Notes under the pieces: generated by a model
Database searches by the model: none
The model's input: only the letters and a program-made list of their open reading frames with translations
Told to the model about the DNA's origin: nothing
Assembly (NCBI GenBank): GCA_019096195.1
Contig: JAGTXK010000108.1
Location: 154,226-218,225, forward strand
Direction of reading: 5' to 3'
Origin: Boletus sp. NGJ
Lineage: Eukaryota; Basidiomycota; Agaricomycetes; Boletales; Boletaceae
DNA: 64,000 bases
Made by a program: the position numbers and the translations under genes
Part shown: one piece after another, positions 22,790-35,984 of the stretch
How positions within the stretch are numbered: the stretch's first letter is position 1
Layout: the number at the start of each line of letters is the position of its first letter

Positions 22790-24310
22790 GTGTCGTGACT
22801 ACGCAGACTCACTCGTCCGGGTCAGTCATCATGCACCAGTGGCCACTGCCATCGACGATTTTTGGGGGCCAAGATAGCAACTGATTAGAATGATCCGGAC
22901 AGGACGAAGAGATGAAGCCAACCTCTGTCACGGCCTTGGCGCCGCAGTGTCTCCGTCCTTGTATCATCTGCTCGTTCCCAACCTCTAATCGGGTGCGGGA
23001 CCCTCGAAAGTCACGCTCGGCTTCTTCGCATGTTTCCAAGCCTTTAACGTGGAACCCATATCACCGGCATCGTCCTTTGACACAGACCGTACACCAATGT
23101 CATTCGTCCATCACACGAGTCACCTGTAGAGCTCGACCCAGGGCTCTCTCCTCGGATGGAACCGTTACTTGCACAAGGAGATTGAGGGATGAATGACGGC
23201 TGAAATCTGTGGGATAGCATTTTACTTCACATCGAGGAGGAAAAGGGAGATATAAGCGCATTGTGCGGAGGCTGCGGATTACCCTCAGAAACACTGACTG
23301 CGAGGTACGTGGAGTAGAGCGAAGGCGACCAGGCTAGGAGTCTTCCTTGACAGAAGCGGAGCTGGGTATGAAGTGGATCAGAGACACAGATGGAATGCGA
23401 GAGGAACTCCGCGACATGGACAACCGCGCAGAGGAAAAACAAAAGAAGAGAAAAACAAAAAGCCGCTGCGTCTGACTTGTCTTGCTGTGCAGGGGAGTCG
23501 ATCATGGCTCGCGCCTGTTTCAGGCTGAGGAGAAACTTTGAACTGGGCTTGCGAAGCCGTCTCACTGAATGAACAACGTAAACCACGTGACAACCCCATG
23601 TTCCTGGATGGCAGGTACAATCTAGTCAGAGAGTGACATGACAGATGCAGCTTGTGGACCCTCTTCATCCGAACTGAATAGTATTCGTAAGATCCAAGGC
23701 CTCATCGTTGCTAGGCGCCTTCTAGGGCACATCACTGCTAGATTTGAACGATCCGCAGCCTGTAGATGCGGACTTGCTGACTGCGGTGGTATTCTGCTTG
23801 CTCACGGATGGAGATACGGGGGAGTAACCGAGGACGGGAGGAATAAAAAAGGGTTGGCCCTCCCGGGCCGCATCTTATGTCGTATCAAAGTTCTTGACCA
23901 AGTTCTGATCCCGTAAGATAGGTGTCAGCAGTGGTGGGCCAAGCGCTTATACAGGTACAGAACCATGCCCGCCACCGGAAACTGCGCGAGTCCCGGGCCC
24001 ATAGACGTGGCATGTTAGTGTCCGTTTCTGACCGGGGCTTAGACTATCAACCTCTTCATCTTTTTCGGACTCGGAGTCATCCGAAGATGCTGTCAAGAGC
24101 GGAAGAATCGGGTAGAAAGCTTCGCATTGGTGCAGTAACAACGTGCTTGTTCGACTGTAGGCGATCAGTACCTGAGACGCAGAAATGTTTCGGTCGATGC
24201 TATCCACGCGGAACTTCGGGCCGCACTAGCAGACTGAAATCACAGGATCTGCATGTATTTCGACCCAGACAAGCACTATTATTCTCACTGCGTGGTCCCA
24301 CACCCGAATT
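22790..24310. repeat. Dispersed repeat D, copy 1 (second copy near 55430-56760)
   Basis: Diverged but collinear similarity links this stretch with 55430-56760, through landmarks such as CAGTCAT(C/G)ATGCACCAG, GATGAAGCCAACCT, CATGTTTC(C/T)(A/T)AGCC and GTTCTTGACC(A/G)AGTTCTGATCCC. On the minus strand some reading is kept in both copies, for example IVDGSGHWCMMTDPDE against a similar stretch in the other copy. A decayed exon is therefore possible, but I recognise no family. Nothing else in 22408-24381 is gene-like. Confidence 0.5.
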
Positions 24311-24381
24311 CTAACACAAACAAGGAATAAAGGGACGGATCGATTTACACGGCTGCTGGCAACATTTCTGCATTGGTGAAA

Positions 24382-25469
24382 ATGTCGGTGCGTCCTAGCA
24401 CTCCGGGAAGTGAGTGCTTGTGCGCTTACAATTCGGTAAGACCCTACAATAGTACTTGAAACTGGTAGCTAAATGGTCATAGACGTGGAGGGCGAAAACC
24501 TGTTGGAATCCTGCCGTCGACGTCTCCCCAGATTGTATCAGTTTGCCACCGGGACCCGGCGCACCGAGGAAACGAGCATCTAGAGCGAAACGTCGGACTG
24601 GGGCGACACGTCTTCACCATCAAGATTGACGTACCAAAGATGGGCCCTGGCGCCACTTCCTTTCATGGTCAAGTGCCAACGCTCAACAAACTTTTGCCAT
24701 ATCCTTCGACAACAAACTGAGGTCTTTCAAGATCTCCGAGTCCACCGGCCCGGGGTCCTCGCTTGTCGAATCAGAAATTCTCTGTAATGACAACGACAGC
24801 GTCCCCTCTATCGCCTTAGCCGCCAACGACAAATTCATTCCTGGCTATGGAGACCATTCCATCTCAAAGTTCCTGCCAGTGGAGGACAGTAAACAAATAT
24901 GGTCAATCGCCATCTCACGGGACAATAGCCATCTTGCTACTGGACGATGTGATGGGAAAATCGTCATTCGCGATTCTCGGCAAGATCTTCACACCCTTGC
25001 ACTGGTCCATTCAATGTAAGCATTTGTACCTTTAAACTCCTTGCATATCAAATTAGAATAAATCCCGACCCATCTCTCACGTTGTCAATTTCATAGGTAT
25101 CTATTCACGAAGAAGTTTAACAAGATAAACGACTTTTGACACCGGGCGACCTCGATGGCAATGTATCTTGCTCCACCCGAGTAGAATTTCACCATTCCGT
25201 CACCAAAACAGTTGCGCTGACTCCGTCATTGTGTGGAACTCGTCACGACAGCTCACATTTCATCAGGCGCAACAATAAAATGATCCATTTCAACCCTCGG
25301 GAGGGAGGGTCCACGTAATGGTGCGCGTCATTTCCTTTAACTTGCATTCTTACACTCAATACCACATCAGCGAAGGTCACTGGGGGATGCTATCATTGCG
25401 CTCAGGGTACCCCCATGGATGCTTTGTTGTAGCTCAGGTATAGACAATGGGACACATGGATCCAGGTGA
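24382..25469 (+). pseudogene. WD40 copy 4, internally deleted pseudogene
   Basis: This starts with the conserved exon 1 context (TTGGTGAAAATGTCGG) and ends at the usual terminal exon and stop (GGATCCAGGTGA). Two large pieces are gone. The start of the propeller is joined from CTTGAAACTGGTAGCT directly to the GTGGAGGGCGAAA segment of blade 2. In the tail, sequence within intron 3 (CCGTCATTGTG) is joined to sequence of intron 8 (GAACTCGTCACGAC), removing exons 4-8. The remaining propeller has frameshifts in most blades, and the CAG part of the exon 2 acceptor is mutated to CGG. It is non-functional. Confidence 0.85.
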
Positions 25470-28190
25470 TTCGATGCGATCCACGTAGATACCATGCTGG
25501 ATCGCGACTATCTGGATCGTTTCTATTACCTAGTTGCATAAGTCGGTCAATGATCCTCGCCAGGATATTCACTCGTCTGCCATTGATCAAGTCGATACAC
25601 ACCCTCGTAACATCCAATACTACACACGAGAAGTCTACATGTGAGTCTATTTGCCAACGCTGGCTCATTGAAAGGATGCTCAATGTAGACATCGCATGAT
25701 GCATGTGTGCAGACATAACACATAGCATGTTTATAGCATGAACGTGTATTCACGAACATGTGTACAATGGATGTAGGACTATCCGAACCGTTATTTAGTA
25801 CGTAGTTGGAACATGTTCACGGTCGCCTTGTCCTTCTCGCAATCCGACCATACGTTCACGCGCTGTCGCCAGCCTCTATCTTCTCGTGCTGTGGCACGCT
25901 TCTCTTCGAAACGCTTCCAGGGATCTCGCTATGCTGTCTAGAACGTCAATAATGTGAGAAATGGAACACATAAATGGGGTCTTTCAAATTATCCCCACCG
26001 CCAAGCAATCTCGATTGATCCCCTCGCCCAAGATGCACGGCTGTCACGTTCTCTCCTGCTCCAACACCCCCTTCCGTCCCACTTCTTTCGGTCCCACCAC
26101 GTTCCTTCACCTCCGCAGGATCCCATTTTCGTTTCCGTTGGACGTCGCGTTGGGAAACGGTATTCTGATGTAGCTTATCTTGCGAGCACGAGGTGCGACG
26201 CGGATGGGACCGCAGCGCTTAGCAGTCCTACGAGCATGATCACTCCCGCCGCCCCCCCCGATAGGTGGCAGTCGCCGAATCGGCTTGCCCTCCTGGAGCG
26301 CGCAGTGTGTTTCGATCCCGTGTTAGCAAGCAACCACTTGTAAGCAGTTCAGTTGGCAGTGGGGCTAGCCGTCGCTGCTGCGTGTTGCATCACGGTACAA
26401 CCCCTCTGTGACGGTAACATGTCAAGGAACACAGACATGCCACGCGCGAGCAAGGGAGATCTTGCCTGACGCAATGAAGTCCTCGGGCGGGGTGATCGCC
26501 GTGCGTCAACAGCAGAACATGTGGATTGGCGCATTCCCACTTCCGCGCTTTCTTCGTGCCTGCGGCCTTTGGTATTTCTCGAAAATCAGTGGAGGATGTG
26601 TCAGGTATACGATCTGAACGACTTTGAATCTTATTATACAATTCGTTCGCAGCCACCTTTAAGCGTATAAACGATGGCTGGAGCTCCTCAGCGAATGAAG
26701 GTTGCAAGTGGGATAGTATAGCATTATCACTATTTGCTGCCTTGAAAATGGGTACTGCCCCTGCTCTCCCGACCATCATCGTCGTTGACGTCCACAAATG
26801 GGAGTCTGCGGAGCACAAAGCGCAACCCTAGAGGTAAGTCAGTGTGGAAAGAGCGACCTAAGCCGTCGGTCCTCGTTGCTACGTCCGTCGGATGCCACTC
26901 TCCGAGGATCCGCCGGGTCCCGTACAGTACGCGCATAGACAGGCAAAGGGGTGGGCGTGCGGTTTCGAGGCTGTGAAAGTTCTCGTCATGGGCTTCAAAC
27001 TGTTACCCCGACCGTAGTCCATCCAGGACCATTCAGGCAAACTACTGTCTAGAGCAATCAGAGTTGGCAAACTAGAACGGGGACCTGCGCGATCCGAGAT
27101 CCGAGATGCAAGATGCGAGGTGCATGGGCGAAACGACAGTGGCGCAGATTTGGGTGAAGGCAGGTGGCTTCTGATCAGTCAGCTGAGTTACCAGGACCAT
27201 TTCGGGTACCCACCAGCATTTTCTCGCTCTCGTGCAGTACCACGTTGGAACTACCCAATGTGGATTCCTCTCCTAGCCATCCCAAGGCGGTATTCGACGA
27301 TGCGGCACTGAATCATCCTCACATCTCAAACCATGCTGTCCGCATACATGAACTTGGACATTGGTTGTCCGTTTCAGAAGCTCAAGGCTTGATCCAACGT
27401 CTTTGTAGTTTAAACGGCTCAGTAAACCCGATCGAGAGTGCGAGGTCGCCAGCCGTGTGAACCACTTCTGCGGAATGTAGGATGCGGAATGAGTTTTCTG
27501 ATGCAAACAAGAGATAACAGGGAATGTTCGTATCTGACCGGCTCGTCAGTATTGATGCATGATAGTCCAGGCAAGGTCAGAGGAGGGAAGCGTAGTGTCT
27601 ACATGATATATGAATGGCAGGCAAGTGGTGGAGCTCGGTCGAAGTACTGCAACAGTGAACAGGGTTGTCCTTCGCTGTTCATCTGAGTATCGAAATACGA
27701 TACTTCCATCCTGCATTGAATGGCGATAGAACACATTAGACAATGTGGTCCGCTCGCTCGCACTGACGTGCATACCCCGTTCGTAAGATCCGCTTATCTC
27801 TGCTGATTCTGTAGCTTTCATGCGGTTCTCTGTGGCCCTGGTGAACCAAGGAACTCGCCATTGATCGTCCGAGGATTGCTAACGTCGATGAAGTTGTGTG
27901 TGAGCACAACTGCCCAAGCTGCATAGAGGCACATAGGAAGCACGAGAACGGCCAACCTGTACACATATGTCAATGTGTGTGAGTGGGTACGTGGACGTAT
28001 GTTCAACTTCAACTGGAGTGTGTGGTCTCTCACGAGTTGATTTAATGCGAATTGCACACTCGTCGTAAACCGAGTCGTGCAGTCGAGACGTGACGAGCAC
28101 TCGCAGGCCGCCGAAGTTGGCTTCTTGTCTGGCTGTCGCAGTAACTTGAATCCGAGTAAAAATAAGCGCCAAAGACGCGAGGCACGGCAT
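25470..28190. repeat. Intergenic repeat block R and WD40 upstream flank
   Basis: Here lies a mosaic of repeats shared with other WD40 flanks. About 25950-26850 resembles 59600-60050 and 63000-63420 and, inverted, 31530-32010 and 54140-54540. About 27170-27780 resembles, inverted, 53480-53710 (GCATTTTCTCGCTCTCGTG landmark at 27219). From about 27820 on it is the upstream flank of copy 5. No gene is recognised. The reading frames are not conserved between repeat copies. Confidence 0.5.
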
Positions 28191-28211
28191 GAACAGACCA
28201 TATTGAGGATA
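28191..28211 (+). promoter_or_regulatory. Conserved promoter box of WD40 copy 5
   Basis: GAACAGACCATATTGAGGATA ends 97 bp before the copy 5 ATG. It differs by one base from the box of copy 8. Confidence 0.5.
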
Positions 28212-28307
28212 CGAAAACGTGTTGATGAAGCTTGCGCACCACCAGTAAACCGAAACGCGCGTTTTTTTTCATTCTTCAAACCCCACAACCGTGCACCACT
28301 AGTGAAG

Positions 28308-30541
28308 ATGTCGACGAATATCGGTGCGTAGCAGCTCCGACGAATGATTGAGCAATACTGACCATTCAGTAAGACCAGACGATACTACTCGACACCACTG
28401 GCAGTCGCTCTGGTTCGGTGTGGGCAGTCGCGTTCCACCCCGACGGAAGGCATCTTTTGGTCGGAAAAGATGATGGAATTGGACGATGGCGACTTGCAGA
28501 TGGTCAAGAAGTCGGAAAGCGAATGGAAATGCCGGTGTACGCCATTTCCGTGTCGAGAAATCACAAGTGGATAGTTTGTGGGACTTATGGCGCAGGGGCA
28601 AGCGTGTGGGACGGAGAGTTGCATCAAAAGGTCTTCGACGTGGAGGGCAAAAACACCGTGGACACTGTCGACGTTTCCCCAGATTCGACGACGTTCGCCA
28701 CTGGGACTCGCGCTGACGAAGCGAGTATCTGGAGTATTACGAGTGGGGAGCGGCTTCTGGGCCCGCTGAAACATGACGACGATGTCGATGGAATCCGATT
28801 CTCCCCCAGTGGCGACCGTATTGCCACTGCCTGCGAGACGAGGATCCACATCTTCGACAGTCGCGGTGGTGAAAAACTCGTCACCATCAAGATTGAGCTA
28901 CCTTCATTGGTCGGGATCACTCCGCTTGCATGGTCAGGCAATGGTCAGCAAATTTTTGCTGCATCTAGTGACAACAAAATCAAGTCATTTGATGCCTCCA
29001 CTGGGACCCAGCGTGCCGAATCACAAATACTCCAGGACACCGTCTCCTCTATCGCCCTAGCTGTAAATGGCAAGTTCATTGTTACCTTTGCAGACAGTTC
29101 CATCCTGTTCCTGGATACATCAACACTGATACAGATTGGCCCTGTTGTCGAGGATGACAAACGGATACGGTCAGTCGCCATCTCACCAGACAGTAGCCGT
29201 TTGGCGACTGGACGATATGATGGGAAAAGCATCATTCGTGATCTTGGCAAGATTCTCCCAGACCTGTATGGACCATTCAACGTAAGTGTTTGTGCCTTTA
29301 TACTCCTTGCATGTCAAATAAACCCTGTTCCATTTCCCATGCTGACAAAATATATAGATATCTACTCATGACAAAGTTCAACAAGATGAAAAACCTCCGA
29401 CATCAGGTGACCACGACAAGGTATCTAGCTCTACCCCAGTAAGATTTCGTGATTCGGTCACCAAAATGGTTGCGCTGACTCCGTCATTATGTACGTACAA
29501 CAGGAAGTTCCCGGGGAATCCAGTCGAGTTGAGTCCAAGGGACACGGCGAAGGTGACAATGGTGATCTCCTCGAGGTATCTGTTCGTTTGTTTCACCCTT
29601 GAACTGAGTTCTCACAATAGCATAGGTCGAGGTGTCACCGAGCATGCCTGCTCAATTCGACTACGACGAGGTGGGTGATCACTTTGTTCTCCTCTGGCTT
29701 CCGTACTGACACTGCTGGAGTCGTTGTCCCTGGCATGCTCTGCTGATGGCCGGGAGGATGAGATGCCACCAGTTGGCTCATCTCAACCCATATCCGAAGC
29801 ATTGGATTTCCCACCAGTGACTTCCCCTCCGGAGGCACATGCAGAGGAGGATATCGACACTGTCGAGTCACCTCGGAGTCGCTCCATGTTTAGAAAGTGG
29901 CTACAGAGGAAGGGGAACAGGGGCCCCGTTTCACCGAAGCCTGGTCGCAGAAAGTCGCGCGAGCCTGCCAATCCCCGATCACCTTCCCACCCACCAGCAA
30001 GAGTCGATGCTACTGAAGGACCTTCGTGGATGGCGGCAGGTAAACGTAAGCGAGTGAGTGCTCTTCCTCGATAGACGGTTGGATGTGGTGTGTTTAACAT
30101 ATCTTAGCGAGCGGTTGCAAAAACCGTCAGAAGGCCACAGGTTCGTTATTCTTCGGATTTGGTATGCAGGGACTCATCACACGTTACAGGATAAATCATC
30201 TGCCAAGGCTGCTGTTTCAAAGCATCCGAGCAAGGACGCCTCGCGCAGTGGCAAAGGTGCTGGGAGCGCAAACGAAGCCGGCCCAGTGCGTTTTCTTTTG
30301 GCGATGGTAGAACCCGTCACGACAAGCCTCTCATGTTCCGTTAGGTGCAAGAAGTGACCGATTCATCTCAACCCTCTCCTGGGAGGGTCCATATAACGGT
30401 GCGCGTTGCCCTCCTTTCACCTACGTTGTTAGACTTATGGTTGATTAGCATCAACAAGAAACGGGCGTCTCTATCCTTTCGATCGCGCTTCCTACGTGGA
30501 TGTTGTGTTGTCGCTCAGTTCCACAAGATGGGATGCATTGA
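28308..30541 (+). CDS. WD40 propeller protein, copy 5 (576 aa, 10 exons)
   Basis: Exons: 28308-28323, 28374-29281, 29358-29438, 29504-29575, 29626-29670, 29721-30053, 30108-30140, 30190-30285, 30345-30398, 30449-30541. All joins keep frame. Exon 1 encodes MSTNI. The propeller starts VWAVAFHPDGRHLLVGKDDG and closes IIRDLGKILPDLYGPFN. The tail includes SPPEAHAEEDIDTVESPRSR, FRKWLQRKGNRG and the basic cluster. It ends LPTWMLCCRSVPQDGMH, with two adjacent Cys where copies 2 and 3 have one. Several blocks match copy 3 almost exactly (28660-28860 and 29840-30360). It is the last member of the left cluster, 1.6 kb before the coatomer gene. Confidence 0.78.
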
Positions 30542-32167
30542 TCCAGGTGTTTCAATGCAATACATTTAGCTACAGCAAAGATTTGCAAGTATTTCCACGT
30601 CGACCCTGCAGTTCTTTGACTTCGTGTCACCTCGTAGTGTTAGGATGAGTCTCGGTCCATGATCGAGCTCGCTGGCACATTCACTCAACAGTCATTGATA
30701 AACTCTATACATACATGAAGGTTGCCATTGGATGACAGTGTCTGATCGGAAGACCCTGGATTTAGATGTCATCCAAGCAGATGAGAAGGGCGCCATCGTC
30801 ATTCTGTATTGGTTCCAAAGCGGTACTACACGCGAGAAGAGTACGTGACATGTTTATTTGCCAACGCTGGCTCGTTCGACATCGCATGATGCATGCAGAC
30901 AGAATACGATATAGGCGACTTGGATGAGCCATGTACCACCAGCATATGATGATAGCATGGACGTGGCCTCACGCTCACACGTACAATGGGTGTGGGACCA
31001 TCCTAATCGTTGTTTAGCAAGTTGTGGGAAGATGTTCATGGTCGCCTTGTCCTTTTAGCACATCCGACCGCATGTTCATGCGCTGTCGCCACCTTGCCTT
31101 CTCGTGCTGCAGCACGCTTGTCTTCCAAACCTTTGCGGGGAGCATCCCGTCCTGCCATGCTCCCCAGACGTCAATCACACAACTTGGGGAGAAGCAGAAC
31201 ATATAACTGGTCTTAAAACGATTCTACCGCCAATCATACCCATCGCCCCCCGTTTCCCAAGATGCACGATTGTTCCCTCTCCGGGCGAAGCTGACTCGTA
31301 ATGTTATGATCAGGTCCAGGTAAGGAAACATGACGAGTCATCCACATTATTTACGTTGCGGAACTTGAAGAGCGCGTACCAGTGCGGCATCATGGAAAAG
31401 CAGGTTAGGATGCAGCTAATAGAGCACAGGAGGCAAAGAAAAAAATTAGTGTGGATGGTTGCAATCTATTGACCCACAATTTTGGAGATACAAACGAGTC
31501 ATTCAGTTACATGCTTGAGGGTGACTGCGAACGTATTGGATCATAAATTCGAAATCATTATCATTGAGGTCGTATACCTATCACGTCATCCGCTGACCCT
31601 CGAGAATTACCAAAGGCCGCAGGTGCGAAGAGAGCACGGAGGTGCGCATGTGCCGATCCACATGTTCCACCGCGATGCTGTTGATACGTGGTGATCACCA
31701 CCATCCGAAAGCCCCAGGTTAGACAAGATCTCCCATACTCGCGCGTGGCATGTCCGTGTTCCTTGACATGTTGCCACGACAGAGGGGAGGCCGATTCGGC
31801 GACGTACCAGTGTACCACCCACGATCGGGGTGGTGGAAATGATCATGCTCATAGGACCGCTAACTGCTGCGGTCAGACGCCTCGACCTCGTCCTCGCGAG
31901 ATAAGCTATAGTACATCGGAACATGAACCCTCCGAACGCGATATCCAACGGAAACGGGGTCGTGCGGGGGCGAAGGAACATTTGGAAGGCACGGTGAGAT
32001 AAGTAGGACGGGAGGGACGTTGGAGAAGAAACGTATATAGGAACACTGCACTAGTGTGTTACAAAACTGGTAACAAATTCTCATGTGCTACTTGTAGCAG
32101 CGCCCGAAGAAAGTTTGGTCGGTCCCCCATCACGCCCGACGACGACGACAATAACAGCGAAAGCACG
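30542..32167. other. Intergenic repeats up to the coatomer gene
   Basis: About 30590-31290 resembles the copy 4 downstream flank at about 25500-26060 (GTACGTAGTTG / CAAGTTGTGG and GTCGCCTTGTCCTT landmarks). About 31530-32010 is the inverted counterpart of the repeat R block at 25950-26850. The last 100 bp or so are the coatomer 5' region. An upstream in-frame ATG at 32054 would extend the coatomer frame, but the family start is at 32168. Confidence 0.45.
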
Positions 32168-35100
32168 ATGTCGGGAGAGGCTCCATGTTACACGGTCGTA
32201 TTTGAAGATATCACGGAGACTCCTTCGACGCAGGAACTGCGGTCATCTCTCGAGAAGGGTTCCGATGAGGACAAACTGGACACGTTGCGCAGAATCATCG
32301 TCGCGACTATCAATGGTAATCCTCAGGTGAGCATCCATGCACTCAACTTCTTGAACGATAGATCGCAAACTGATGTTACATACATGGGACCTGTCCAGCC
32401 TACGTTATTGATGCCAATCATCCAGTACATCATGCCCTCGAAGCACAAGCAACTCAAGAAACTGCTCCACTTCTATTGGGAAGTATGTCCAAAATATGAC
32501 GAGAACGGGAAGTTGAAGCAAGAGATGATTCTCGTCGTGTGCGTATCTCTTCTTTCGCTTTCGCTCTCCTCTCAATTGCATCTTTCAGCAACGCCATCCG
32601 TAATGACCTCGTGCGTTCTTTTCTATTCACGATTGTTGGATGGCTGATGTGTATATTCTACAGCAACACCCAAATGAATATATTCGTGGCGCTACCCTCC
32701 GCTTCCTCCAAAAGATTTCGAAAGACGTCGAACTCCTCGAACCACTCGTTCCCACTCTCCGCGCCAACCTCGAACACCGCCATTCGTATGTCCGGAAAGC
32801 TGCTGTCTTTGCTCTCTATACCGTCCATCGCGAACACGAATCTCTCGTCCCGGATGCCGCGGAATTGATGCAGACATTCCTTGCTGCGGAATCCGACGCG
32901 ACATGCAAGCGGAACGCGTTCGTGTTTCTCGCGGGCGTGGCAATGAATAAAGCAGTGGAATGGTTGAGAAGTGTTTGGGACGGCGTTGCCTCGATGGACG
33001 AGGGGCTACAGATGGCTATCATCGAGGTTGCCCGGATGGATTGCATAAACGATACCGCCCATAAAGTAAGTGACATTGCGCATGTAATTGCGTTCGTATG
33101 CTGAGCGCTTCCGGTGGCGAATAGCCTCGATATATTCGTTGCATGTTCGAGTTGCTCAACTCGTCATCGCACGCGGTGAAGTATGAAGCTGCAACTACGC
33201 TCACTACGCTCACACAAAATCCCGCTGCGGTCAAAGGTACGCTCTTCAGTCTTCTCTACCACTGAACGCCGGACAACGCATTTCATTAGCTGCGGCGTCG
33301 TGTTTTGTGAACCTTATTGTCAAGGAATCAGACAACAACGTCAAGCTCATTGTCCTCGACAGACTCGACATTCTACGCTCGAAGCATGGAGCCGTATTGG
33401 ATGGACTTATCATGGACGTACTGCAAGTGCTTTCTAGGCAAGTTTCATTTAGTACCAACCGTTCCCTCTCCTTGACGTATCAAATAGTGCCGACATAGAA
33501 GTACGCCGGAAAGCGATGAGTATCGTGTTGAGCATGACCTCTACCCGAAATGTCGAAGAAGTTGTGTTGTTCCTGAAGAAGCAGCTCCAGCGGACGCAAG
33601 AACATGATTATGATAAGGTTTGATCGTCGCTTCCAATGTAGAATCCACGATGCTTATATTATTATTATTTTCATAGGCACCGGAGTACCGTCAACTTTTG
33701 ATCCAAAGCATCCACGTTATGGCGATCAAGTTCCCCGAAGTAGCCGCTAGTGTCGTGCACGCTCTGATGGACTTCCTTGGAGATTCCAACAACCCGTCTG
33801 CACTTGATGTCGTCGCTTTCGTTCGAGAAGTTGTTGAGAAGTTCCCATCCCTCCGCCCAGCGATTACCGAGAAATTAACGGCCACACTCGGTAGCATAAA
33901 GAGCGGTAAGGTTTTCAGGGGCGTCCTCTGGATATTGGGAGAATATGTGGAGGGTGTCAGTGACATCGAACAAACAATGATTGAGATTCGAGGTGTGCTC
34001 GGGGAGATTCCGATCCTGGCAGCCGAGTTGAGGGAGGCGGAGGAAAATGGCTTGGTTGTGGGCGGTGAAGACGGTACTGCCACTGGTCAAAGTGGAGGGA
34101 CAAGGCCGAAAGTCTTGGCAGATGGAACCTACGCGACAGAAACAGCTTACACGACATCTGCGCCAGCGAACGTCTCCACCAGCAAATCGAAACCTCCGCT
34201 CAGAGGTATGCTTATCGGCAACTTGTGTTGGTGGCTGACGATTGATGTGGTCCCTAGCGTTGATCTTGGGAGGTGATTTCTTTACGGGCGCTGTCCTTGC
34301 GGCTGCCTTGACGAAGCTCGTCCTCCGGTACGACGAGTCGAGTGATAACAATACCAGAGCTAACGCTTTCCGCGCGGAGGTATGCCCTGGCCTCTTCCAA
34401 TACCATCATCTCATGCCATCAACTCTACCCAGGTAATGCTCATTATGACTTCTGTCATTCGTGTCGGTCAATCGAAATTTGTCACGGTCCCGATCGACGA
34501 GGACTCTAACGAGCGCATTCTGAGCTGTATCCAGACTCTGAGTGAACTGAGGGAGCTTAGCGAAGTCAATGATATGTTCCTGAGAGACACTCGGGTCGCA
34601 TATGGCAAGATGTTGGGTGCTCAGGAGGTGCGTCCTGTTTCCTCACTCGGAAGGTTGAGATCAAGGAGTTTACGCCTCAAGTAGAAGCGTGCAGCAGAAA
34701 AGAAAGAGGCGGAAAGCACCAAGGAGAGTATCGTGCAAGTCGATGATCTACTGAACTTCCGTCAATTCTCGAAGAAATCAGCAGATGAGGGGATAAACGT
34801 GAGTTAAAGCATGTCTCTCTGTTGTCTGTCTCAAACTCTCGGCAGTATGCGGATGACCTGGGAAAAGCTACTGGTGCTGCCGAGGTGCACGAAGATTTCA
34901 TCTCTAACTTGAGTAGGATATCACAGCTTACTGGTGAGTACACTTGCGAATACTGCGCCAGACAGTGCTTACGCTTTCGTCTGTCAGGTTTCTCTGACCC
35001 AGTATACGCCGAGGCGTATGTCAAAATGCATGGCTTTGACATTCTACTTGGTGGGTCCTGACCTCTCTTGGTTTGAGTGTGCCCATAAGTAACACTCATT

Positions 35101-35984
35101 CAGACGTCCTTCTTGTGAATCAAACTTCCAATACCTTGCAAAACCTCTGCCTCGACTTTGCAACCTTGGGAGACCTTAAACTTGTCGAACGGCCTGCCGT
35201 CTATACTATCGCCCCCCATGGCTTCCAGAGCATCAAAGCCACCATCAAAGTTTCCTCGACAGAGACAGGTGTCATATTTGGAAGCATTCTTTGGGAGGGT
35301 CCAGGCCTTGCAGAAACCTGTGTGATCCTGAACGACATCCACATTGACATTATGGACTATATCAAACCTGCGTACTGCAACGAGACTCAGGTAACTCCAG
35401 AAATTCCAGAACTCTAACGGACGTGCTGACGACATGATGGCCATAGTTTAGGAGCATGTGGACGGAGTTTGAGTGGGAGAATCGGGTCAATGTATCAACG
35501 AATATGTCGTACGTCTCTCGTTCGTACATCTCTTCATACACACATTGACGTTAGCTATTTGATCAGTGACCCACGTGACTATCTCAAACATGTCATGAAG
35601 TTGACCAACCTGTCGTGCTTAACCCCAGAGGGAGCCATGTCAGGCGAATGCGATTTCCTTTCCGCCAACATGTACGCAAGAAGTTTGTTTGGTTAGTTGA
35701 TTTCCCGCTTTCACTAGCAAATATAGGGCATTGACGTGTGCATATTGCTGTTGTGTAGGTGAGGACGCGCTTGCCAATCTCAGCATCGAACGAACGGAAG
35801 CGGGTACCATTGTGGGGCACGTTCGAATCCGGAGCAAAACGCAGGGTATTGCGCTCTCGCTCGGTGATCGGATTACCATGTGTGAGTGTCTTTTTTGTTT
35901 AAGTTTTGTGTCTCGTCTGAAGATACTTCTTGCACGATCTGTCTTGGTTGTCTAGCTCAAAAGGAGAACAAGCCACCGATATAG
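32168..35984 (+). CDS. SEC26: Coatomer subunit beta (beta-COP), 949 aa
   Basis: Beta-COP is a core subunit of the COPI coat that buds Golgi-to-ER vesicles. The 18 exons are 32168-32326, 32399-32538, 32589-32610, 32664-33065, 33125-33236, 33290-33437, 33488-33617, 33677-34205, 34258-34379, 34433-34627, 34685-34798, 34846-34933, 34988-35050, 35104-35390, 35447-35508, 35567-35691, 35759-35881, 35956-35984. They sum to 950 codons, the usual family length. The N-terminus carries the family signature [17 protein letters not shown] and [20 protein letters not shown], then HEAT-like helices. The C-terminal appendage part has [14 protein letters not shown] and [18 protein letters not shown]. Exon 3 is only 22 nt, and the intron at 33438-33487 has a GC donor. 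It is single copy and intact. Confidence 0.95.

Noticed and set aside
32054-32167. Upstream ATG extending beta-COP
   Set aside because: The extension is not part of the family; the protein of usual length starts at 32168.
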